This document shows positions 17,576 through 24,932 of a stretch of DNA of 33,733 nucleotides, piece after piece; position 1 is the stretch's first letter; each line of letters opens with the position of its first letter. Source of the DNA: Nitrosopumilus sp. D6 (GTDB lineage Archaea > Thermoproteota > Nitrososphaeria > Nitrososphaerales > Nitrosopumilaceae); the NCBI GenBank assembly GCA_003724325.1, contig RHFD01000030.1:1-33733 (forward strand), given 5' to 3'. The notes under the pieces are model-generated. The model was not told the origin of the DNA. It ran no database searches and saw only the letters and a list, made by a program, of their open reading frames with translations. The position numbers and the translations under genes were made by a program.

Positions 17576-17639
17576 ATCAAAAAATACCTTTCCGTTTAAT
17601 TAAATCAACCCTCAAATACTGACCGGAAACAGTACCAGT

Positions 17640-18158
17640 GTGAACAGGATCCGACTGGCACTCTTCTTCATATTTCTAGGAGTCGATGTCGGGGTCTTTA
17701 TGGTTGGCACTGCATCAGAGCTGACAGAGGAGGAGGCCAATCTGTTCATGTCAGAGTTTGAAAAAATTATTGCCGACATTGATGCGTGGGGAATATTTAC
17801 ACACAACACCGTCATAGCCCTGCCAATGTTTATTCCGGGACTGGGCGTGGCGTGGGGATTCTTTTCTGCGTGGTCTACGGGAACTGCGTTTGCCGCCATA
17901 ACAATCGCCACTCCGGGGCTTGCCGGAATAAACCCACTCTCGATCTTTTTGTCCCCGTTTGGACTGATGGAGATTACCGCGTACTCGATTGGAATATCTC
18001 GGAGTTTTATCCTAATCTGGGCAATAGTCAAAAAGACGGGCCTTGGCAGACACGTTGCGCCCACGCTTGCAGAGATCGGGGTGGTGCTGTTGTTATTACT
18101 GGCGGGAGGATACATTGAGTTTTATCTGATATCTACTGCCATTGCCACCGGTAGTTGA
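17640..18158 (+). CDS. Stage II sporulation protein M-related (SpoIIM/DUF95) membrane protein
   Basis: 172 aa; HNTVIALPMFIPGLGVAWGFFSAWSTG, PFGLMEITAYSIGISRS typical of the SpoIIM family. Confidence 0.8.
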   Translation: MNRIRLALFFIFLGVDVGVFMVGTASELTEEEANLFMSEFEKIIADIDAWGIFTHNTVIALPMFIPGLGVAWGFFSAWSTGTAFAAITIATPGLAGINPLSIFLSPFGLMEITAYSIGISRSFILIWAIVKKTGLGRHVAPTLAEIGVVLLLLLAGGYIEFYLISTAIATGS

Positions 18159-18846
18159 TGTACGAATCAGAGGCTGCCTGGTCAAAGACCATTACTGACA
18201 GATCAGAGAACTCCCTTCCCTCCAACTCCCTTACGGTTCCAACAAAGCATGTCTCTGCATCAGTAGTCAGGGCCTCAAAGACGTGCACCCGCATCTTGTC
18301 AGTGGCAAAGCCGCGCTCCCGGAGATATGCAGAGATCTCCGAGGGCATAAAGTGCTTTTCAGGCCGGGACGGCCACGGCCTTGGAACCAGGATCACACTC
18401 AATCCGTCAATTAGCGCCTTTTGCAGCTCTAGCTTTTTCTCCTCAATTGTGCCAGTTACATGCATTGTAATTATCTGTGACTTGTCAAGCGGGATGCGGG
18501 TCCTTGATGCGGCCACCTGGACTGCGCTGATCCCGGGAACTAGCTCTACCTTGCCAAATATCTCTGCCAGCCTGTCTACCACCTCTGACTCTGAAAAATT
18601 TACATCACCTGTAAAGGGGATCACCAGCGTCTTGTTGCCAAGCTCTGGGAGGATCTTTTGATATGCGTCCTCTTGGCTCTTCATGGTTATCTCGCGCACA
18701 TCCTTTCCATCTGTCAAGTGCCGTATGGTGTCAAGTGTATACCTGTATCCAATTATTACATCACACTCCCTGATGATCTTGCCTGCAGCCTCTGTAACAT
18801 AACTTGGAGAACCCGGACCGACGCCAACTGCATAGACTTTTCCCAA
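18133..18846 (-). CDS. cbiE: Cobalt-precorrin-7 C5-methyltransferase (CbiE)
   Basis: 237 aa; KVYAVGVGPGSPSYVTEAA, VIIGYRYTLDTI, FTGDVNFSES, LVPGISAVQVAASR; tetrapyrrole methylase fold. Confidence 0.85.
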   Translation of the reverse strand: MGKVYAVGVGPGSPSYVTEAAGKIIRECDVIIGYRYTLDTIRHLTDGKDVREITMKSQEDAYQKILPELGNKTLVIPFTGDVNFSESEVVDRLAEIFGKVELVPGISAVQVAASRTRIPLDKSQIITMHVTGTIEEKKLELQKALIDGLSVILVPRPWPSRPEKHFMPSEISAYLRERGFATDKMRVHVFEALTTDAETCFVGTVRELEGREFSDLSVMVFDQAASDSYINYRWQWQ

Positions 18847-18848
18847 AC

Positions 18849-19337
18849 CTATCTGTTTTTCTGCCTATCCTTAATATATTGCACAAAGGGTCTCCAGTCC
18901 ACCTTCATGTATTTGGTAGGCTCTTTCATGGGGTACTTTACCCAGTCTTGCGCCACTGCGTACTGGTGTTTTTCATGCCTGCCGTCCTTTTCATACTCGA
19001 TTAATAACACACCGCCCCATACCTTGTCCTCGCAACTAACATCAAGTATGTCATCAAAGCTCACCTCTACATTCTTGACATTCTTAAGATCTGCCACGAG
19101 CTCCTTTTCATCATACCCGTCGTGGCGGATCATGGTACTCTTTGACCTGATAAAGCTGACTACCTGCCTCTGGGTAATGGCGTTCCACCAGTTTATCTTT
19201 GCTGTCGTCTTGTGCACGAACATCAGGTGCCTGTCAGTGAGTATTAGCATGCCCTCTCTTCCGCCTACAGAGAGGAATTTTTTTGACTCCCTCCACACTG
19301 ATACTACGTGGGCCTGTATCCTCTCGTCTGTCTGCAT
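18849..19337 (-). CDS. Conserved hypothetical (PH/GRAM-like domain suspected)
   Basis: Likely start MQTDERIQAHVVSVWRESKKFLSVGGREGMLILTDRHLMFVHKTTAKINWW, resembling PH-like/GRAM folds; upstream part of the tracked ORF overlaps the divergent promoter. Confidence 0.6.
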   Translation of the reverse strand: MQTDERIQAHVVSVWRESKKFLSVGGREGMLILTDRHLMFVHKTTAKINWWNAITQRQVVSFIRSKSTMIRHDGYDEKELVADLKNVKNVEVSFDDILDVSCEDKVWGGVLLIEYEKDGRHEKHQYAVAQDWVKYPMKEPTKYMKVDWRPFVQYIKDRQKNR

Positions 19338-19411
19338 ATATGACGGGTGGGGGTGGTTTGTTAAAAACCAATTCGATTGGCTTTTTAAGTACGGCAATTC
19401 GTGAAAAAACA

Positions 19412-20929
19412 TTGAAGTGGATGGTTCTGGCAGCAGCGGTGGCTCTTGCAGGTCTTGTGGGTGCGGCATCTGCACAGGATGACCGGCTGGCAGTGCTGGA
19501 GACTGGCCACGGCCAGATTGTAATCGAGTTCTTTTCAGATGATGCGCCAAACCATGTAGAGAACTTTGTATCTCTTGCAGAGTCAGGGTCATATGACGGG
19601 ACGCTGTTTCACAGGATTATCTCTGGATTTATGATACAGGGGGGAGATCCCAACACGATAAGCGGTGATCCCGGCACGTGGGGTGGGGGAGGTCCCGATG
19701 AGAACGTAGATGCCGAGTTTAACACGATAAAGCACATCCGGGGGATAGTCTCGATGGCAAGATCCGGGCATCCTGACAGCGCCGGCTCGCAGTTTTTCAT
19801 AGTCCATGCCGACACGGGCTTTCTTGATGGCCAGTACACGGTGTTTGGAAGGATTGTGACAGATGAGAGCTTTGAGACACTTGACAGAATTGCACAGACA
19901 GAGACTAACGCCAGGGATGCCCCTACGGATCCAGAGCCAGTCAGAATTACAAGTGTTACAATCACGGACAGATCCAAGGTTTTGAATTTACTGGATCTCC
20001 CAGAGCCGGAGCGCACTCAAGATGCGCCAGAGATCCCGGATCCAGAGCCCGTACGAATCCTGGGGTTTAACAGCACCGAGCTGGGAGTGCGCTTTACGGC
20101 GCCACCCGGATGGATGCTTCCACGCATTTCTCCCCAGCCGGGAGCCCCGGATGCAGTCACAATCGATCCCAAGCTTGGCAGTCTGCCTGTCATTGCACTG
20201 AGGGTAGATGAGCACCAAAAGACCTTTGATGAGATGGTATCTGACAGGGACGTCCTACTTGAAGATCTTAAAGACGCAGGATATGAGGTTCTTTCTCAGG
20301 AAAAGGACACACTAAACGGTCTGCCCACATATGTGATAACTGTAACAGGTCCAAACCCCCTCAACCCGGAATTATTGCTAAAGACGCAAGAAGTGACAGT
20401 ATACACACCAGACAAGCTCTACATAATGGAATATGCGCATCACGAGACTGGATTTGAGGACGGTCTCACACTGTTTACACAAGTGCTTGAATCCCTCGAG
20501 ATAGAAGGCAATGATCCCGGAAGCGACTCTGGAGGGTGCCTGATTGCTACTGCCACGTTTGGCTCGGAGCTTGCGCCACAGGTGCAACAGCTCCGGGAGC
20601 TCCGGGACAATACAGTGTTATCCACACAGTCCGGCTCTGCGTTTATGGATGCATTCAACTCGTTTTACTATTCCTTTTCTCCTGCAATAGCGGATCTAGA
20701 GCGCGAGCATCCCGTATTCCGTGAGGGTGTAAAGGCGGCAATTACCCCAATGCTTGCAACACTCTCGATACTAAATCATGCGGGAATCGACTCTGAGGCA
20801 GAGATGATGTCGTACGGGGCAGGTGTAATCCTACTGAACATTGGAATGTATGTGGCAGCACCAGCAGTGGCAGCATACCAGATCAGGCGGATTATTATAC
20901 GCAAGAGTGGTTCTGGCAAATACGAATGA
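19412..20929 (+). CDS. Secreted cyclophilin-type peptidyl-prolyl isomerase with PsbP-like domain and C-terminal CFI-box
   Basis: Signal peptide MKWMVLAAAVALAGLVGAASA (TTG start at 19412, TATA-like ctttttaag about 26 nt upstream). Cyclophilin core NFVSLAESGSYDGTLFHRIISGFMIQGGDP...GSQFFI. PsbP-like region TELGVRFTAPPGWMLPR. CFI-box GGCLIATATFGSELAPQVQQLRELRDNTVLSTQSGSAFMDAFNSFYYSFSPAIADLE. Confidence 0.85.
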   Translation: MKWMVLAAAVALAGLVGAASAQDDRLAVLETGHGQIVIEFFSDDAPNHVENFVSLAESGSYDGTLFHRIISGFMIQGGDPNTISGDPGTWGGGGPDENVDAEFNTIKHIRGIVSMARSGHPDSAGSQFFIVHADTGFLDGQYTVFGRIVTDESFETLDRIAQTETNARDAPTDPEPVRITSVTITDRSKVLNLLDLPEPERTQDAPEIPDPEPVRILGFNSTELGVRFTAPPGWMLPRISPQPGAPDAVTIDPKLGSLPVIALRVDEHQKTFDEMVSDRDVLLEDLKDAGYEVLSQEKDTLNGLPTYVITVTGPNPLNPELLLKTQEVTVYTPDKLYIMEYAHHETGFEDGLTLFTQVLESLEIEGNDPGSDSGGCLIATATFGSELAPQVQQLRELRDNTVLSTQSGSAFMDAFNSFYYSFSPAIADLEREHPVFREGVKAAITPMLATLSILNHAGIDSEAEMMSYGAGVILLNIGMYVAAPAVAAYQIRRIIIRKSGSGKYE

Positions 20930-21157
20930 TCCATACAAAAATTAATGCCGGGTTTTGAACTAGTTTTAAGATCTGCAAGAGCTAAAAAAGTAGCCTGATT
21001 AGAACCACAGAGCCTCCATTATGTGGTGTTGCGCCTTATACCCATCATGTCAGGCAAAACCATTTCTTGGATTCTGTGATAAAAGTAGACCGTTGGCTGC
21101 AGAGAAGATTCCGCGTACCACCCATGATACTACTACAGCATGCTATTTATATGTATC

Positions 21158-21196
21158 TTTCATTCCAACTAGTGAGAACGGCTATGTGGAATGAAA
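21158..21196. promoter_or_regulatory. Perfect 10-bp inverted repeat TTTCATTCCA-N19-TGGAATGAAA upstream of 21237 gene
   Basis: Arms 21158-21167 and 21187-21196, followed by TATA-like cttaaata at 21203. Confidence 0.6.
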
Positions 21197-21236
21197 ATAA
21201 TGCTTAAATAGTCAAGAGGCGTAACCATATGTAATC

Positions 21237-21665
21237 ATGAACGAGAGGCGTCTGACAACCCTGCTTTTGCTGACACTAGCCATGGTTCCGGCGATCATGC
21301 TAGTGCCGTTCGGTATGGAAGACGTGTTTGCTGAGCAAGTTTCTATGGGAACAGCTGTAGTCCCATACACCATAAGCGACATAGGACACGCGTTTGGAGC
21401 TATGGAGTTATTTGTAACATTGGATGGTAACTATCACCTACTGATAAACGAAACTATTGCAGATTCACATACAGAGATTACAGAATTAGACATTGTGATT
21501 GCATATGACTTTGCAACACACAGTGATGCGATAATAAATGCCATGAAAACAGGACCTGTGGGGCAAATCAACGAATTGGAATCTACAAACCCTGAACTTT
21601 GGACATATTCATGGCCCTCTAACTGGTGGGGAGCTTATGTTGCATGGTGGCATATCGTCAACTAA
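21237..21665 (+). CDS. Secreted protein of unknown function (142 aa)
   Basis: Signal peptide LTTLLLLTLAMVPAIMLVPFGMEDVFA; TATA-like cttaaata about 30 nt upstream; no family recognised. Confidence 0.65.
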   Translation: MNERRLTTLLLLTLAMVPAIMLVPFGMEDVFAEQVSMGTAVVPYTISDIGHAFGAMELFVTLDGNYHLLINETIADSHTEITELDIVIAYDFATHSDAIINAMKTGPVGQINELESTNPELWTYSWPSNWWGAYVAWWHIVN

Positions 21666-22233
21666 GCTACCCTCCTTTCTAAAAGTAGCCTGCATCACGT
21701 TCTTACATCTCTTTATTCACGGAGCAGTAGCCCTTGCGGGTGTACGTCTTGCCAAGATTTACTCCGAGATCGACAGTATAAGCGCCGACAAATACGCGCT
21801 TTATACAATAGATGTGATACAGATATGCGCCGCGGCGATTCTAGCGGCCTGGATGCTCTTTTTACTTGCAGACACGTCGCGTCTTGGAGGAATATGGACA
21901 AGGCTAGCAGACATTAATGCCGGATATCAAATACCCACAAAGACAGACATGGTGTTTGTAAGTCTGGTCGTGATAGCAAGTACTGCAGTATTGCAGCATT
22001 TTTACTGCAATTCACTTGGATCGGGGTCTTGGTCGTGCATAAACATATGGGTAGGGTTCATGGTGCTACTTGGCGCATATCTGGTATGGGTTGCCCTCAA
22101 GAGGAGATCCGGTGCGCAGATCCCAAACAGCAGGCCCAAGCTAAGCTATACTGACAAGATGCTATTCATATCTGCAAGCATTGCGGCAGTCTCTGGATCC
22201 TTGCTCACATATGCCACGATCCGGCTCTGGTAA
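21637..22233 (+). CDS. Multi-pass (about 4 TM) membrane protein of unknown function
   Basis: 198 aa; hydrophobic segments at VACITFLHLFIHGAVALAGV, IDVIQICAAAILAAWMLFLLA, MVFVSLVVIASTAVLQHF, INIWVGFMVLLGAYLVWVAL, MLFISASIAAVSGSLLTYA. Overlaps the preceding ORF by 29 bp; true start may be later. Confidence 0.65.
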   Translation: MLHGGISSTKLPSFLKVACITFLHLFIHGAVALAGVRLAKIYSEIDSISADKYALYTIDVIQICAAAILAAWMLFLLADTSRLGGIWTRLADINAGYQIPTKTDMVFVSLVVIASTAVLQHFYCNSLGSGSWSCINIWVGFMVLLGAYLVWVALKRRSGAQIPNSRPKLSYTDKMLFISASIAAVSGSLLTYATIRLW

Positions 22234-22308
22234 ATACGAGTGATCTAGACAACATAAAATCAATGACAGGTTTTGGAACGCCTATTTTTAACAGATCTTC
22301 TGCCAATG

Positions 22309-23670
22309 CTACCAGACATCATCCACCTCGTCAAGCGGCCTGTACTCCTTTTCCACATAGCGCCTAGTCAGTCTCAGTCTAGATATGTCCCTATCAAAGA
22401 AGAGATCTATCACCCAGTCAAGCAAAATCCTAAACTTTTTCTCAAACGTGGGAATCTTTGAGAGATATACATTCCTCCAGATGATCCAAGCCCAGAACCC
22501 TGACACATTCATTCCTAGAATCGTGGCAATGCCTGTCCTTTTCCCGATTATTGCCATCTGTCCCCTTGTCTTGTATGCAAATGCCTCTTTCTTTTTACCC
22601 CTGACTAATGCTGTCAGGTTTCTGATTGCCGCTTTTGCCTGCACGGTTGCAACCTGGGCAGTCGGTGGATATGGTTTTTGTGATCCCGGCTCAATACACA
22701 TTGCACAGTCCCCTACTGCAAAGACGCCGGGAAAGTCGGCGACTTCCAGATATTCATTTACTACCATCTTTCCCTTTTGGGTCTTGAATACGGATCTCTT
22801 GATGGTGTTGACCGGAGTTACACCGGCAGTCCATACCAGCGTCCTTGCGCTTATGCCCCCCGCCCGGGAGTCAACAGGGCTCCTTGGATCATCACCAAGC
22901 TGCTTTGTCATTACCTGGCTTCCATCAAAGCCGGTAACTGCAGTCTTTAATCTAATGTCTATGCCCCTAGATGTCATCTTTTTTCTTGCAAACTCGGCAA
23001 GCCCGGGATCAAATCCCGGAAGGATCATCGGCAGAGCCTCTAGCACCACAACACTGAGATCCCTCCTGTGTATGGCAGGATAGTGGATGCGCGCATCTAA
23101 GAGCAGGTCCATGAGCTCTCCTGCCGTCTCTATTCCTGCAAAGCCGCCGCCTGCCACGACAAAACTCAAGAGGCTCTTTTTTATGGCAGAATCATTCTCG
23201 TTTTCTGCCTGCTCAAACATGTCAATTACGCGGTTTCTTAACATTACTGCATCATTGAGCGTCTTCATGGTGTAGGCGTTTTGCTCTACATCTGCCATTC
23301 CGAAAAAATTCGTCTCACTGCCGAGCGCAACTATTAAAAAATCATAAGAGACTGAGATGCTCTCCCTATCACCTGTACCCCACAGCGTTACAAGCTTGCC
23401 GTGCGGATCAATGTTTTTGATCCGGCCCTCGTAAAACTTTGTCTTTTTGCAGATGGTCCGGATGGGCAGGATTATGTGGCGGGTCTCGATCATGCCAGAG
23501 GCGACCTGTGGCAGCATTGGCGTAAACAGCATAAAGTTATCCTCACTTATCATGACTAGTTCTGTCTCCATATCACCTCCAAACTCGGACTCGAGCCGTC
23601 TGGCGCACTCGATCCCGGCAAAGCCTCCGCCCAACACTACAATTCTCCTAGTCAAATACGCCCGCTCCAC
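22309..23670 (-). CDS. ndh: NADH dehydrogenase type II / FAD-dependent pyridine nucleotide-disulphide oxidoreductase
   Basis: 453 aa; RIVVLGGGFAGIECARRLE (FAD site), VVAGGGFAGIETAGEL (NAD site), VFAVGDCAMC. Confidence 0.9.
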   Translation of the reverse strand: MERAYLTRRIVVLGGGFAGIECARRLESEFGGDMETELVMISEDNFMLFTPMLPQVASGMIETRHIILPIRTICKKTKFYEGRIKNIDPHGKLVTLWGTGDRESISVSYDFLIVALGSETNFFGMADVEQNAYTMKTLNDAVMLRNRVIDMFEQAENENDSAIKKSLLSFVVAGGGFAGIETAGELMDLLLDARIHYPAIHRRDLSVVVLEALPMILPGFDPGLAEFARKKMTSRGIDIRLKTAVTGFDGSQVMTKQLGDDPRSPVDSRAGGISARTLVWTAGVTPVNTIKRSVFKTQKGKMVVNEYLEVADFPGVFAVGDCAMCIEPGSQKPYPPTAQVATVQAKAAIRNLTALVRGKKKEAFAYKTRGQMAIIGKRTGIATILGMNVSGFWAWIIWRNVYLSKIPTFEKKFRILLDWVIDLFFDRDISRLRLTRRYVEKEYRPLDEVDDVW

Positions 23671-23688
23671 ACACCCGATGAATATATG

Positions 23689-24342
23689 TCAAGTTCTTAC
23701 AATGTCCGAGTGCAAAATGTCATACGCCCGGGATGAATCCCTTTCATCAAGTATGATGGTAATGCTGTCCTGGCCAAAAAATGCATTTACCAACTCTATC
23801 CCGTTTGCATGAAGCACCTCTGCCACGTACGAGACCACATCTGACTGGTTCCGCGCCGGTATTGAGATTCTGATCTTTGCGAGACCAGTACTAAACATCT
23901 CACTGCTCACGTTTCTAAAGATCCGCCTTACATCCTCCATGTCTTCTACCAAAAACCTAAACGAGTCAGACAGCCTGAAAAACTCGTAATCATCTGTTAC
24001 CTTTGAGAACTCGTCTAGTACTGTGGCCGGATTTACTGCGCCAGAGTCCTTTACAGAGACTTTCACATCCATAATCCCATCAGTGAGTACTAGGTGCGCA
24101 TTTTTGAGCACCGACTCGTCTCGGATCTCCTCTTTTTCAAACGAGTCTGCATACCTCTTGATTGCCACCACTACGGTGTTGAGATTCACCTGACTGCCTT
24201 GTATCCGTTCTATCTCTGGATGAATCTTTACTGCAAGGGCCGTATAGTTTATCAGATCCATCTTCATACAGTCATATATTGAGCGGTTTCTGGTAATCAA
24301 CTCCCTTACAATCTCTGGAACAGACATGCCCTGCCCTCTCAT
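23689..24342 (-). CDS. ACT-domain-like regulatory protein
   Basis: 217 aa; predicted N-terminal HTH-like region and a C-terminal ACT-like segment (AKIRISIPARNQSDVVSYVAEVLHANGIELVNAFFGQDSITIILDERDSSRAYDIL). Confidence 0.6.
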   Translation of the reverse strand: MRGQGMSVPEIVRELITRNRSIYDCMKMDLINYTALAVKIHPEIERIQGSQVNLNTVVVAIKRYADSFEKEEIRDESVLKNAHLVLTDGIMDVKVSVKDSGAVNPATVLDEFSKVTDDYEFFRLSDSFRFLVEDMEDVRRIFRNVSSEMFSTGLAKIRISIPARNQSDVVSYVAEVLHANGIELVNAFFGQDSITIILDERDSSRAYDILHSDIVRT

Positions 24343-24346
24343 GAAC

Positions 24347-24443
24347 CCTATTATATGATGTCAATTATAATAGGTTTGTGTAATAGGACTGAAAAAACCC
24401 TAGAAAAGTTAATATAATGTAATACCTATTACATTTAATAGGT
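24347..24443. promoter_or_regulatory. Putative operator region with five TAATAGG/CCTATTA motifs, upstream of hsp20
   Basis: CCTATTATA(24347-24355)-N10-TATAATAGG(24366-24374); TAATAGG 24381-24387; ACCTATTA(24424-24431)-CATT-TAATAGGT(24436-24443). Confidence 0.7.
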
Positions 24444-24903
24444 GAATATGACAATGTTCGACAGTGAATTCAACCGTCTCTTCAGGAGGATGTCTGGTAT
24501 GACTGACCTCCTAGAAGAGTTTGATAGGAATGCCCAGTCTGATCCGTGCTGCTATAGCTGTGTCATAACGGGGCCGGACAGAACGCCTGCTGTACAAGAG
24601 CACGGATCAGAGGGTTCTGCCTCTGGTACAAGAGAACCTGTTGTAGATACAATTGTTGGCAAAAAAGAGGTAAAGCTCGTAGCCGAGATGCCCGGGGTCG
24701 AAAAGACTGACATCAAGATTATAGTCGACAACGGAACTGTGGATCTGTCTGCAGAACACGACGAGAAAAAGTACCACGCCAGAGTGCCCATCGAGGGCAA
24801 GATCGATGAGGATCACGTCAGGGCCACGTACAAGAACGGAATCCTGCAGATAGTCTTCAAGCTGGAAGAAAAACCCGCAGGCAAAAAGGTGGAGGTTGAA
24901 TAA
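24442..24903 (+). CDS. hsp20: Small heat shock protein (Hsp20/alpha-crystallin)
   Basis: 153 aa; VVDTIVGKKEVKLVAEMPGVEKTDIKIIVDNGTVDLSAEHDEKKYHARVPIEGKIDEDHVRATYKNGILQIVFKLEE. Start may be GTG 24442, ATG 24448 or ATG 24454. Confidence 0.93.
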   Translation: MNMTMFDSEFNRLFRRMSGMTDLLEEFDRNAQSDPCCYSCVITGPDRTPAVQEHGSEGSASGTREPVVDTIVGKKEVKLVAEMPGVEKTDIKIIVDNGTVDLSAEHDEKKYHARVPIEGKIDEDHVRATYKNGILQIVFKLEEKPAGKKVEVE

Positions 24904-24932
24904 CTCCATCCCCTTTTTTTTATGGTGATTTT

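Noticed and set aside
18658-19404. 248-aa plus-strand ORF
   Set aside because: Overlaps cbiE and the PH/GRAM-like gene antisense; Cys/Tyr/Phe-rich composition typical of a shadow ORF.
20930-21236. 300-bp intergenic region considered as a tRNA or other structured RNA gene
   Set aside because: No cloverleaf, box C/D or box A pattern found by eye; only the 10-bp inverted repeat and TATA-like elements are supportable.
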